A DNA stretch of 64,000 nucleotides from Drosophila pseudoobscura. Lineage: Eukaryota; Arthropoda; Insecta; Diptera; Drosophilidae. Below, in pieces: positions 10,615-25,000 of the stretch. The DNA lies in contig NC_046680.1 of the NCBI RefSeq assembly GCF_009870125.1, positions 13,349,501 through 13,413,500 on the forward strand. Direction: 5' to 3'. The first letter of the stretch is position 1, and the number at the start of each line of letters is the position of its first letter. The position numbers and the translations under genes are program-made. The notes below the pieces were generated by a model that did no database searches, had not been told where the DNA came from, and saw nothing but the letters and a program-made list of their open reading frames with translations.

Positions 10615-13600
10615 TTCTATGTGCCTGCCTCGGATAGCTCGTGTGGCAAGTTTCGTTTTGATGGCTGAATTGGTCCGGGTGCGGGCATAGGTACGGGCAC
10701 GGGGACGGGCACGGGTTGGGTGTTGGATTGCTGGTTGTTGGATGTTTGTCCAGCGGTTATTGGACTCCTCTGTATCTGGGAGTGTGTCCGTGTGTCCGTG
10801 TGTGTGTGCTGCTCCAATGGCAATTATGGCAATTGCTGTTGACGCTTTAACAGCGACTTTTCAAGCGGTTTCGTGTGGTTGCATGCATCGCATCGCGCTA
10901 TTTGGCTGGCGACATCCACATAGACATCCACGAAGAGCTTCGGTAACAAAATTACTTCCTTAATTGCCTGCGGCAGATAAACGAAAGATAGAAAGAGAAG
11001 AACGGGTTTTAGTTTTTTGTAGTTTCCATTGTATTCGAATATTTTGGCAATTAACTCTACTCCCCGATGAAGTGGGTGCATGGGTGCATGGGTGTGTTGC
11101 ATGAAACGAACGCCCATCATCGTCGTAAAACTCATAAATGCCCAAATGAGCTTTCATCTGGCAGCCATAATCTCCGCTTTGCGCATTAAATTCCCATTAA
11201 TCGCGCAACAAATTAATTTTAAATCATCAATTTACGGTTTAACTTGCAGTTGGTTGCAGCCACAAAAGCTGCACTTGCAACTGCATCACGCGTGCATTTC
11301 CTCGATCGCCAGCTACCAGCTGAGTTTTTGGTAAACGAGTTGCTGGTTGCTGGCTGCTGTCTGGTGGCTGGTGGCTGGTGGGATAAAAGCATCTGGGAAA
11401 ACTGGAAAAACCATCACCCAGCAGCTGGAAATTCGCAGCGTTTTTTAATTTCACTTTTTATTTTGTTGTTTAGTGTTTTCTATGTTTTTACGTTTAACGA
11501 TAGAAGGAAATGAATGAATGTGATTGTAAAAAGTGCAATAAAAGCCCAACCGACTTGTATTTCAATACCCTAGAGCACACCACACAGGGCGTATTAGTTC
11601 AGTGATAATATCTTAATGGAAATATTCGCATAAGATCTAGAGGTGCGAGAGTTTGAGATAAAAATCCACTAACACCGTGTGGAATGTGTGTGTAAATGTA
11701 CGCCTAAAAATCTCTAAAGAAACTTCCTACTCAACGTTGCCCCTGAAGCTATTTCGCATGCGAAGGGTATTCCATAGTCGACCTCTTGCTGGTGGCTGCC
11801 CTTCTGCAGAGGCTAGTCAGCGCAGCTTTGAAAGTAAGAGTTTGTGAGCTTTTTTCGCTCAGCTGCTCTCAGCTGCAATCGCATTCGCAGTCGCAGTCGC
11901 TGTGGACGTCGCTGCTGGCGTATTTTCACTTTCATTTCGAGTTCAAGCACCACTGAGCTGCTGCTGCGCTGCAGCTGCGCAGCTGCTGCACTGCAACGCT
12001 TCCTTTTCGGTTGATTTGTGCGGGCGCAAACTTGACATTTTGAACTTGATTTGCGGCTTCGGAGCAGAGGCAGGGGCCAGGGCAGAGACAGACACAGAGA
12101 CAGAGGCAAGCGTGTTGCACAGATCGATAGGGAGGTAGGGTACGCTTCCTGGTTGCATGCCAACCGAATCGTGACGTGACTCTGCGGCATGGCACCGGGC
12201 ATCGACAGCCGTAGCAGATGGTTTTGCATAACATTTAACACATTTTGCGGGCATTTTGTTTCTTTTGTGGATGGATGTTGGAAGTTGATTATGAAATATT
12301 GTATTTTTTTGGCGGTTCAACTGGTTTTGCTAGCTAAAATACCAGCTTTTTCCTCTGTCGACCTCCCCCCCTATGTGATGCAACGTGTTGCAGAAATTTA
12401 ATTTACATATTTGTCAGTGTTGGAAAGCGGGCGCAGGCGCAGGCGCATGCGCAGGAAGAGCTTATCCGTCCTCGAGATTACATAAATATTAATTTGGCGG
12501 ACAGCTGCCCCTTCCATCACCACCACCACCATCTGGATGAAAAGCTGCAACACAGCAGCTGCCACAGTTGCGCATGCGTGCAGCGTCCACTGCAACGGAA
12601 CGGCCTTGAGTGAAGGACGCCGGAAACTCGCTTTTGCTTTTGCTTTGGCTTTTGCAGCATTCACTTTCCGCCTATCTTTTGTGCTGCTCTTTCTTTCTTT
12701 CTTTCTGTCTTTCTGTTGTGCCCTCTCTTTCTCCGGCTGCGGCTTCTTTCACGCTTCCAATGCCCCTTCTGCCACGCACAATTTACAATCAGTTTGCTGA
12801 CTGGCCTGGGCCTGGCCTGGCCTGGCCATTCAGTTTATTTGTTTTCATTAACAACACTTTTCCAGGGCTTTGCTTTTGCTTCTGTTTCTGCTTCTGCTTC
12901 TCCTCTCTTTCGGGGCACCGGCACCCCTCCTCTTCGCTGAGGCAGCCCCCGCCCGCAACATGATTACTTTTGTTTTAGTTTTTTTGTGTTTTTTTTTTTA
13001 TTTTGTGGCAGTGAAAGTTTTTATTTTCTGCTGCAAAACAATGCGTCGTTCATTTCGTTTCGTTTTCGTTTTCATTTCGCTGTAAACAAGCGATTTTGTT
13101 GCTCTTTCTGCTCGTAATTGAGATAAATGCATTTTAAATGCGCAACCGCAGCAGCAGCAGCAGCAGCAGAGGCAGCAGTTGCAACAGCAGCTAGCTCCAA
13201 CTGGTTGCAGTTGCGTATGCAGATGCGATGCAAGGCGATACGATGCTGAGTGCCTCATTGGACATGGACTTCGCATCAGCATCAGCAGAGTTGATTGTGC
13301 GTCACAAATCCTGAGAAACTTTTCTCTCTCTCTGCGGTTCACGCATAATTCAAAGCAATTCCCGCTCCTTCTCTATCCCTCTCCCTCGCCACAATGGAAA
13401 ACTAGAAAAATTGATGAAGACAATGCCTAATGCGCGAAATGACAATGGCACCGGCAGCACGGGGCAACACAAAAGCTCAGCCAAAAGTTGTCAAATTCGT
13501 TGTTTCTCGTTTGTTGAAATGAAGCGAGTCGAGGAAATTTGTATGCATTTTGTTGAGTCGGGGGAAAAGTGCTTATATTATGGAGGAGACCCAGACACGG

Positions 13601-15393
13601 ACCCAAACGCAGGCATGAAAAATGAATTAAAGAAAAAACTGACAAAAGAAAGAAGCTGAAATTTAATTTATGTTTAAAATGGGATGGGTACAGCGATAAA
13701 TGAGCTTCAGGCTTCTCTTACTCTCTGAGAGAGATTTTGAAGAAGCTTTCTTTGTTCAGCTTATCAGCAGAAAATAAGCAGAAGCAAAACGATAGATAAA
13801 TGGATAAATGGAATCAAAAACATACATAAAGAGCTGCCTGCCTAAAGATAACAGATAAATAACAGACTACTAGATTTGTTGCCACAAAGAAGGTTTCCCT
13901 TTCTACAAGATATTTCTCTTCCCCCCCTTAAAAAGGTGTGCGGCGGGTATTCCCCCAACTTTTACCCTAACCATACAATTTTTCATTTATTTATTTCATG
14001 GCAGTCGAGTCAAACAATCAAGAGAGACAATCAAGATAAGCACCACTCCACTCCACTCCCACTGCCACTGCCACTTTCGATGGTTGTCTCTTCTTGGCAA
14101 ACTTGAATTAAAATAGATTTGCTCAATTATTTTGAATTGCTACCAATTGAATTTACCAATTGTTTGCACAAACCAAAAGGTTAAACCCATTTGACTTTCC
14201 CACAAACAGCACCACCACCAGCACCACCACATCCACGTCCAGCGGCACCACCAACAATCCACCAAGTAGGTCAAACAGCTGCGCTTAGCTCGTCTTGGCT
14301 GCCTGGCTCAATGCGGGGCTGAGCGGCCAAATTAAATGGAAATTGGTGTCATGCCATGCCTTGCCATTGGCACATTTTGTCCAGCCAAAAAATTAACGAA
14401 CGGGAAAAAAAAACACCAGAAAAACCGAAAACCGAAAACGAAAACAAACGAAATATAGTATTAGAGGCGACGCAAACGCAACGCGATGAAAGCCGCGCTC
14501 CAAGGTGTTATTGGGTAAGGTAAGTGCCGTTGTAAGAGGGGGCTGCGGCAAGCACACCCGCCCGACCACATAATCAATACTCGTACGTGGCAACTGTGAC
14601 GTCTGCTGCAGCGAGGAGTGTGCGCTAATTAGCATTCATCATACGAGCCACAAGGCTGCTACGCAATTGTTACGAATGTGTTAAGTCAAAATTCAACCCG
14701 GCGGCAGTCGGGTGTTAAGAAGTGCTAGTGCCAGTGCCAGTGTCAGACTATCGGACATGGCAACAAAAACAAAAGGCGCTTGCCTCGTACATATGTATGT
14801 ATGTACATACATATATGAAGCATGGCATGCAAATCACATCGATGCGAATGGTGATGGGGATGATGATGATTATGCAATTAGCGCAACACACATGGCGTAT
14901 GCGCAATATTAATCAAAAGATTTTGTCGGGCGTTAAAAAGAGGCAGAGAAATTGTAGCGGCTATCCAACCGATTCTAGCCGGTAATCGCTAGTAGTCGCT
15001 ACACAGAGAAATGGGGAAACCCCAAACCGGATTTGGAATCGGAATAACAAACGACTTAAGACACGAACTTGAGGCAACGAAAGGGCGAACCCAATGATTG
15101 CCTCCGATAATTAGGTGATCCGTATAGCCAGTAGCTACTATGGTCACCACCCCCGACCCGCCCACCACAGCTACCAATTAACAAAAAACAAATAATTAAA
15201 CAAAACAACCTGAATACATAATCATCATCGAATCGATTCGACCCAAGCCCAAGCCGGAGCCAAAATCCAAACCAAAAGAGGAAAAACGTTGAAAAAGAGC
15301 AGCAAAAATTGAGAAATCATTTGCATATGACGAGTGTTTCGATTGACTTACATAAGCTCGGGCCAGGAAAAAGAGCAAAAAGGGGGGCACAAA

Positions 15394-15417
15394 AGAAAGA
15401 AAGAAAGAAAGAAAGAA
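15394..15417. repeat. (GAAA)n microsatellite
   Basis: Six GAAA units in a purine-rich stretch within the gene-free region. Confidence 0.9.
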
Positions 15418-16000
15418 GAAAAATAAGATTTACATAAAGCATCAAAAAAGAAAATAAAAGCAAGGCGAACGGAGCTAACAAATCCATGGCCACGGTCACA
15501 ATTTGGCGGAACTTGTTTTCCAACAAACAGATCGTATATTTTGGGTTTTATTACATGATGAAAAAAGGGTCAGATCGCAGTCCCCTCCAAAAACCGTCCA
15601 AGCCAATACGAAACCGGATTTAAGGCCCCAGCAGCAGCGGCACCTAAAAATTAAGTAATTTGTGTCAGTCCCGAAAGAAAGTTCTCAACCGTAATAAATA
15701 TACCGTAAATATATGGCACCTACTATATGTATGTCTCTACAAGTATGTATGTATGTATATGTAAGTATCACATGCTCCAGAGAGCAGCCCCAGCAATACG
15801 AGTTTCTCCGCTTACGCAATACTCCTCGTAAGCCAGCCCTAAATTGAAAAAGCAAAATAAAATAAAACCATTTCAGGAAAACGAACAAGGGGTAAAGAGA
15901 TGTTACAAAAAGAAAAAACCAAAAACCAAAAAAAAAAGGATGGCTTCGGCGTTCGGGTGTGCTGATAATGAAGTTCATGTCATACCTACACACACAGTGA

Positions 16001-19000
16001 TATATATCTTATACAGTATATACATATATGTATTGTGTAGTCGAGACGAGACTTCGGCGGAGCCATAAAAACGTTGCCAAATAATTTGTGGCTCAAGCTG
16101 CAGTTAACCAAATTGGGGTTAAGTTGCCCCAATGCGTCGCTTCTCTTTCTCTCTCTCTCTGCTCATCTCTCTTTTGTCTCTTTTCCCATTTCGTTTGCCC
16201 TTCTTTCACGCACTTTTATTGTCCGACTATTTATGTTTTCCGGCTTGTTGTTTGTTTCTTTGGTTTTTGCATTTCGTCTGATTCAGTTTTATTTGCTTTA
16301 TTGGCGACTTGACATGGTTTCTTCTTTTAACTTTTTTAAGGCAGCTACTTATTATTCAAAGTCTGCTTCGTACTGCTTATATAATAATTATCACGTTGTT
16401 AATTGGGAAACAGATTGAATAATCCGTTTGTACTGCAATATCGTTGAAAATGTGACTTTTAATTGTGTTATTGGGTCACAAGTTCAAAGTGGGAATCTGC
16501 CCACTTGAGATCTTTGTGCTAAGTATATGATAATTTTTAAAGCAAACTAAATAGATGCCATATAAATGCTTGTTGCAACTAAAAAGCAATTTCCCAGTAA
16601 ACGGCAAAGATTCCCATATTAAAGAGCCATTGAAATATTTGCATACCAAATATCCCGTGTCCCCCACAAAGGGGACAGCCCTGGCAAATTGACTCTAGCG
16701 GATTATGTGTCCAGGCATGTGGCAAGCATTCAATTGCGAATACTTTCCACATTTTGCAAGACACCCCCCCAACCACCGACCACGCCATGAGCCCGAGACT
16801 GGGCTGGTGTTTGCGTTTTATGCATCTAAGTACTGGTGCAAGTATCTGCACCCGAATGGGGTGTAAAATAATGTGGGTATACGAGTAGTATATGGTAAGA
16901 TTTATTAGATAATGACGCTTTACTTTTGCTCCGTAAATAGTTTCTTTTTGTGAGGTTCGTGCGCGATGCGAGTGTTGCAAGTGTTGCAATGTGAAAATGA
17001 TTTAATCGCCTGCCAGCGGTTAGTGTTGCCGCATAAGTGTCGACTCGATTTAATGTGAAATTTATGAAATTTAATTAGTCTAGCTATCTAGCTATCTCGA
17101 TCTGACTTACCTTTAAGCAAGGGTATAGATAGATTGATCTGCAGATTATTAATCCAATTTGAAGATGATTTTTTAATGGTATTTTGTGGGGATTTGGTTT
17201 TGGCCACAGTGGAACGACTGTGCAGAAGGAGAGAGAGAAATTGCATTAGGATCCAGATTACAAATTGCTTGCAATTTACGTTTGTTATTTGCTGTTTTTC
17301 TGTTTTTTTGTTTTCTTTGCACTTTTGTTTATTGTTTTGCTGCGTTTTGTTTCGTTGGATTTGTTTTGGTTTTGCCTTTGCGTTGCCTGGCGAAAAATAA
17401 TAATAATAAAAGCAAAAACGCTTTTCGCTGCTGGCTGATCGGATCAGCAAACAAGCAGAAATATTGTTCAAAGTCGCTTGCTGGCAGCAACTGCAGCTCC
17501 GACTCGGACTCGGACTCGGACTCCAATTGCAAAATCAAATCACTTTCACTGTTAGGCGTAGATCGAAGGAGAGTGGAGACTGGAGACTGGAGAGAGGGAG
17601 TCGCTGTTTGAAGTTGCAGCCGAATGCAAGCTATGTATATCCAATCCGTAGCACTCACACTGGCACCAACACTAAAGTTATTGCGCTCTCCAACTCTTTT
17701 AATCCTAATATCACCTATCATTTGGGGCAGCGCAGCCTTAATTTGCGGTTTGATTGACGCCCCAAGTCCTGAGTCTTATCTTATCTCTACTAACACACAC
17801 ACACACAGACACTCATGCACTTACAGCCAACGATCGAGGCCCGTGAGTAGCGGTAATTACGTACGCGAGCCCAACCTGAGCTAGAGCTGAACACGACCTT
17901 CTTGAGCGGAGTCTCAAAGAAGTCTGAACTGAAGCGCAGGCGCCGAGCGCCAGTAAGCTTGGCTTACTGAGCTTTGCCAGCTGCTGCGCAGTCGCCGTTT
18001 CTCTCGTTGTTGTTGCTGTTGCTGTTTCTGCTTTTGCGGCGTCTTGTCTTCCTACTCTTCTGCGCTTTTTTCGGCTGTGCTGTGCTGTGGAGTGTGGAGT
18101 GCGTTTGCACGAAATATCAAAGCAAAGGAGAGCTTGGAAACAGCTGTCGCTTCGGCTTCGGCTTCGGCTCTCCATCTTCGTCTCCCATCACCGATTAGGC
18201 AACAATAAATGCACAGACAAGCGTAAAAGATATACAAGAGATGGACGCAGAGAGAGAGAGAGAAGAGTACTCGTACTGTAACAGCCACCGCATTGTACAA
18301 ATAATACAAATTATTGCTTAATGCCGGCAGACGTCGACTTCACCTTCTTCCCCACCATATTTTATCCCCCCCCTCTATCAACTCCCCCGGCACCCATTTC
18401 GTAAGCTGTAATTATGATATGAAGTCGTAAAGCATCATTGGACGCCATGGTCAATAGTAAGTACCAGGCGGCCGAGTCAGAGTCCGGCCATCGTTTTATT
18501 TCAGTTTTATAGCTGCCCAAACATGACAGCCGCCAATTAAACATTTTCAGTTCATATTTGTCCAAAGCCTTCGGCCACAAACACACAGAAAAAAGAACCC
18601 ACAAATCACAAAAGCGTCGCAACATTTAATGCCTTTTGACAGACTGTGACATGCTGTGACTCGGCTTTGACAGCAAATTGCATTTGATTTGATTGAAATG
18701 TGTATGTGTGGAAGCGTGCGCCGTGTCCAGGCAGAGCAGAGCAAAAAGCCCATGGCCAGGGTCGGATGAGGTGAGGTTTTCTGTCTTTGGAAGAACTGGA
18801 AATGCAATCCAAAAAATAAATGAAAACACATAATAATAATCTATCAAATGAAACTGTTGATGAAACCACCAATTGGATTGCATTTTGTTCACAGAATGTA
18901 CAGCAGTAGAGGAAGGTAAGTCGAATTAAATGTTCACTCCCAAGTACAATAGTTCCCAGACCTTCCAAAGCGGCCAACACTCTTTCGGGGGAGTTCAACA

Positions 19001-22000
19001 ACTGATGATCTTCGCACATCCCCCACAATGGTTCATTTCATCCGTTATCGCTTTGAGATCCAATCCACTCGAGCGTTCAAGCTCGCGCCGTGATCACTCG
19101 TACGAATACTTAAAAATTCAACGTCAAGGCTGGTCAGGGGAGCCTTGATCTTAAAACAGGGTGGCACGGGGTTTATCCCCACAACATCTGATGCGATGTC
19201 TATTCGATGCGTGAGAGTGTGCGAGTGTGCGAGTGTCACCCATGCTTGTGGACGTGGACTGGCCTTTGGAAAACCACGAAGCGAAGCGGTTACCATCGCC
19301 ATCGGCATCGGCATCGCATCCGCCGCCGCTTTCAGATGATTCATCCGGCAACGACTTTTTTCGTGGATTTCTTCTATTTGTTTTTTTGGTGGTGGTGGCG
19401 CTGCTGTTTTTGTGGCTGCCCCTTGCTATTTAGCAGAGCTAAAAGTCCATTTTGCTCTGGATTCGAACACCCGTTGAAGGCGAGTCGAAAGTGAAAGGAG
19501 CAGCGGCAGCGGCATCGACAGCGGCACATTTCTTTATCTGTATCTGTGGCTGGTACGGCCACAGCTGCCCCTTGCGACGATGATATTGCCGGGGGGTATG
19601 GCATTGGCAATGGTGCGGGTGCTGATGCCGATGTTGCCCCAGCTTCCACATCCAAATCAACTTCAGCTCCAGTCCAGCTGCTGCTGCTGTTGCTGCTGCT
19701 GGCGGATACTTGGGACAGATGGAAAGTGTTTTCTGTAGCTTTACTTTTCTGCGGCCAAGGCAAATATTTGCATACACTCCGGCCTGCCACCGTTAGAGAC
19801 CGCGAAGTCGAGTAGCAATTGCTCTGAATTTCGCTTGGCACAATTTCCAAGGGGTAGCCTTTCGGCTTTCTGCTCTGACCTGTCCATAATTATGAATATT
19901 CATTAGTCCCAAGAGATAGACATTTGATTTGGCACTAGGAATTCGTGGGCCATTTGCGATTTCTCTCGGCGCCGCCACGCAAATCAACGGCAATTGAAGC
20001 AGCGCAAAAACGCTTGCCCCCATCTCCACACACACTTGCACGGAGATTGTTGCAACACAGACAACTGCAATGAGGAAGTCGCAACGTTTTTCCCCGCCTC
20101 GCACACCTCAAAGTAAAAGGCAAACAAAAATCGAAAATCGATAATTGAAAAAAAAATATTTGCAGGCGGCGCAAAAAATGCAACATTAGCATACATCCAC
20201 CCATTTGCCCCAAACACCGGACCCAAGCAGCCGCGCGGCAGCACACACCCTGTGTGCCACATGAAGGAAAAGATTCGCAAACGGGTATTAGCATTGAGGC
20301 CTTGCGAGTGCCATGCCATCATCACTTTCACTCACCCGAAGGTGATATAATGGACGCAGCAACAGTCCCAGTCCCAGTCCCTGACTACGTAATCGGCAGA
20401 AGAAGCAGCTGCAGTTGCAGTTGCACTGTCAGCTATCCTCTCTTGCCGTAAAGATCTCTCTGTCGCTTGCTGTGGGTGTCGGTAAGAATCAGCCCGAACC
20501 CATGATCCCATCGAGCATCGCCCAAAGTCCAAAGCTTGTGCTCCCTCTGATCTAATCTGCTCTGATCTTTTGTTTGTGCACGATCGATCGCTTTTAACGA
20601 TTATCAATAACACCTTCTAATTCGATTAGCAACGCTTGACAAATTGCCAACATTTAGCCAGGCAATTAGCAATCTTCGGTTTGTATAAGAAATAATAAAT
20701 ATCAGAATTCCTTTAAGAAGCGCTGTGGTGGTGTCAGTGCTGCTGTCCAGGGGGGGGTGAAGGCGAGTCGGGGAGCGACGCGTGGCTAGGACATTAAAAA
20801 CTTTCCACTTCATTCCTGTGTGGCGATGTACCAAAAGCCAGAGATCAGATCTGTCAATCACATCGTAGTGTCGGGCCGCGCAGTCAGTCACTCAATGGTG
20901 GTAGGGTCTGTGCCACGAGCCAAACTTGATTGCGAACTTCGCGGCAATTAGTGTGCGGCCGTATGAAAAAAGCCAACGTCTCTGGAATACTCTTATGCTT
21001 ATTTTATAATATATTAAATGAAGTACCTCTAATACGTTGTTCTACTGAAAGTCAGTCAATCCAGGCGCTGAATATGGATCTTGTTTGATGGAGAGCAATA
21101 TGATCCAGCCATAACCAAATCAAACGAGGGGGAAATCAAGGATCTGTGATCTAATAACCGGCCGGAAGGGGGTCCCAGTGTAATTTTACAGGAGTCTGGA
21201 TACGACATTTGTTGCTCTAGTTCTTGTAGTCTCTGTGATCTATGCCCTCATCGGGACGGACGGACACACGGCTATTTTTACTCTTCTAATGATGCTGATC
21301 AAGTATATATACATATACTTTAAGGGGTCGGCAACGTTTCCTTCTGGATGTTAGACACATTCACTTTCACCACAATTCTGATATACCCCTATGGACTTTG
21401 AGTACTGGGTATACAAATCAAAGGGATTTTATATTCAAAGTGTCATAAATTGAATAACTTTGAACAGAAGCAGCGGGAGCAGATGAAGAGCTAAAGAAGA
21501 GACCGCATTCCGTTGAGTCTTAGGCGGATCGGGATTACCAAATAGCATTTCCAGACAATTGAACCGGCCCGTGCAGCTGGAAATGTGGAATGTGGATGGG
21601 GTTATGAATAGCCATTTAGATCTTTTTGTTTTGCATCTCCGCCTCGTCTCTGACTCTTTCTTATTTCCTCCTTCTCTTTTTCTGTATTTCTTTTCGCTAA
21701 TTACACAATTGTCTCCGCAGAGGTTTCTTCTTCATGCTGGTAGCTTTACGAATAGCCGTCTGACTGCGACACTTTTTTTGTGTCATATGGGGGAAGCAGA
21801 GTGGGGCCGGGCCTTATACAATACAACAGAGACTTTGATGGGACGCATGCGTAACCGAGGAGGGTGTTTTGTGTGCAGCTGCTTTATGGCGACTTAAGCC
21901 AGCATTTTCCATTTGAAATATGACGAGAAATACATATGTATGTACGAGTATACGAGGCGGTTGTCATCTTCCCTGGGGGCACACATATCTCTGTCGTCTG

Positions 22001-25000
22001 CGCTCGTTGGGCAGGCTAAAAAGCCCATAAACTTAAACGCCAGAAATTATGTTGAGTAAAATGTAATTGTCTGTCGGGAGATGGGGATGCTCTTCGTATG
22101 CCCAAACTTGTACAGTACACTGCTGTGGAAAGACGTTAGTGCGTGGGAGGGAACGGTCGCGGTTTCCACAAGGAAATGGGGCGCCCAGGTTTCAATTTCG
22201 TAAGATACGTTTACTCGTATGCATTGTGACCTAGAAAATTGGCCGGCGCGTTGACAGTGCAAGCCATTTCATAAGTCGCAGCTGAAATTGGCAATAAAAT
22301 TGGCTCGATTTTCACAATCGTCTGGCGTGGTATAACCGTTTTTGGCAACGGGCCAGGAAATTGACATTTGGCCTATTAAAATACAATTTGAAAACGGCAA
22401 AGGCTTTTACCTTTCGTTGCTGGATGGCTTGGCTGGTGACTAATTCGATTCATTCGATTCGACGGGATGGATATTCATAGACAGACGCTTCCTCATTGCA
22501 GCAGCTAGCCAGCAGCCGCTTACTTCATTTAATCGATCAGTCTGTCAGTCGATCGATCAATCGATCAGTTAGTTAGTTAGTTGGGCATTCAGTTAGTTTG
22601 ATAATGCCCCAGCTTAACGGCAGACCCCAGTGGCACTTGGGAGAAGACCGACTACCGAAGAGAGGCTTCCTGACAAACCAATTCAAAAGTGAATCCAACC
22701 CGAGCTAAAGGCCAAACGGAAACGATCTGTCTCGGACAATCAAAGTGCAATCATCTCGTTGAAGTGGCACAAGCCAAAAGGTGTACGGATCCCCCCGAAA
22801 TAGTTGCGGATATGATGGTTTTGCTGCTTGTTGCTGCTGCTGCTGCTGGAGTTTTTTGTGGTACCCAGCAAAAAATATTCATTAAAATTGAAAGAAATGA
22901 GCGTTCGCCGCAACGAAAATGAAAGTAAAATTAATTTTTTTCTTTCTGTTTTTCAAGAGGCGCCCAGCTTGTGGGCTTCGCCACCGGCATCGGCATCGGA
23001 ATCGGCATCGCTCGCTTCTTTGGCCATTTTTTGGCGATGATGTCAACATAATTTCTCCACCTACACAGCGGGCGGAGCAACCTCTCTCTCTCTCTCTCTA
23101 TCTCCTCTGACCCCTTGTCGTCGCCGCCTGATTGTGGACTTTAATTTAAGGTGAGCACGCGCTTACATAAGACCTGGCGGAGAGCTCGACCCCATGTTCG
23201 TGTCTTCAGTCTTTTGTTTTTGTTTTTGAAAGCCAGGAAGCGGCCACAGAAGAGCTTTAAACCCTCTCATTTCCATGAGAAAAGTATTCTGAGCATAATG
23301 GAGGTGGCAGGCGGAAAATGATTCAAGATCGCCAACCTCAACAAGATCTGTATTGGTTGTATCTGCCTCTGAAAGAAATGAAATGCAACAGATGATAATT
23401 ATGGCCATGCTATATTATTGTAAAGAAAGGGTAATCAAATGAGAAAACCAATAAGATGGGGGGAAAATAGCAAAGCAACAAAACTGCCTGCAGGTTCCGA
23501 GGTCCAGCAGTGCGTATACATAATGCTTATTTCGAGCATCGGCTCCAGCATCGACGGCCTCAGATATCAGACATCAGGCATTCGGATTTGTTGCTTTAAC
23601 ATTTGATTGTTTTTTATTCGACTGCCGCGCTGCCATCATCACAGCGCGCGTCATAATATACATAATTTCTTAATTGCTTGGGGTCAGCTCTGGCTCTGGC
23701 TGTGGCTGTGGCTGGTTTGCGCGAATGCCGGGCCAAGACGTGCTGAGGTGTCCGCCGTGGTTATTGCCTCCTCTTCTGGTTGTTTTTCTCTTGTGGTTTT
23801 TTGGGGCGCCTCGCTGCGGCAGCTGGCAGAAAGCACAGCATGAGATTTCGTCAAATAATCATAATTTTTGCGCGAACGCGTGACGCTGATGATGATCTGC
23901 AGTTTCGTCTTCGGCTCCATCTTCCTGCATCTGCATACACACACACTCACACACAGTAATGAAAGTTGGGCCTGAAGTGTGGTGTAATTACTGTACAGTA
24001 CAGCTGTGTACAGGACGGAATAGCTGGTCGAACTCAATTTTACACACAGATGGGGGGGACACTACAGTCCGTACTATGTGCAGCTGTAAAAGCGAACGCA
24101 AATCTCATTTGACTTGATAGGGGGAATATATACGACGACTAGGCACAGGCACTCCATCGTGGGTCACAATAGTATTTGCACCCTAAGGACTATCGCCTGA
24201 AGCCCTTTCCTAAGCATCTTAATTTGAGCAAACTGTTTACCACTAATAAAGGAATTATGCCATAATACACCCTAGTCAAGCCTTTTTTGCCATTCCGATA
24301 GATCCTCCTTATAAGCTAATGGTCTTCAGTCTTTTGAAGATCTTCACATAACAATACAATGGAAACACGTAACGAAACCATTTTGGGAGCTTAGTCCATT
24401 CTCTACGTGATTAAATATGCTAAAAACTATTCACATGCGATTCCGCCTTTTTGTGCCACTCTTGGGTCTCCACTTGGAGCTTGCTCGCTCGTTCGCTGTT
24501 CGATGCTTCTGTGGACAAGATCAATGTTAAAATATTTGGCTCCGCTGAATGTGCCTGATAAATATGTAAACTAAATTCGCATGTAACACTTACCAGCACG
24601 TACACATGCAAAAACACTATATGGATATCTTGTTTGGGTTAATGTTTAATGTTAATGTTGATGTGAATGCATTCACTGATGGGCAATTTAAAAAAGTTCA
24701 CCAAATTGTCTGACGTCGGCATGCAAATTTAATTTGACTTGTTTTCCCTTTGCGGTTTCCGTTTCTGCTCTTTTCTCCAGCCACAGACACAGCCACACAC
24801 ACGTAGCCATTCCTCTGTATATATGTATGTATCTATGCATAAATTGGGCACTTAAGTCTTTATACTCTTGGTGAGGGTATTGTGGATACTATAGATGATT
24901 AGAATTGTACAGAACTATCAGGGAAGATTTAATGAATCGGGGTTAATCAGTTAATCTTTGGACTGGGTGATTTATAGCTAATATGCTCGGCAATGAACCT

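Larger units (their letters stand above)
10187..16000. other. Gene-free stretch, first part: simple repeats, possible upstream regulatory DNA
   Basis: No reading frame here looks like protein: the longer ones are low-complexity shadows of CAG/CTG, GT and Leu-rich pyrimidine tracts. The first few hundred bases carry the 5' leader and promoter of the minus-strand protease, which I could not locate exactly. A-rich and T-rich runs alternate with CAG clusters near 13150-13190. Likely intergenic or unannotated 5' intron. Confidence 0.5.

Noticed and set aside
19451-19475. tRNA-like B-box (GTTCGAATCC on the minus strand)
   Set aside because: No A box, anticodon arm or acceptor stem can be drawn around it.
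19374-19850. 158-codon minus-strand frame in the gene-free region
   Set aside because: Dominated by Ser, Ala and CRCRCRCR repeats from CAG and GCATCG tracts; no sign of protein conservation.
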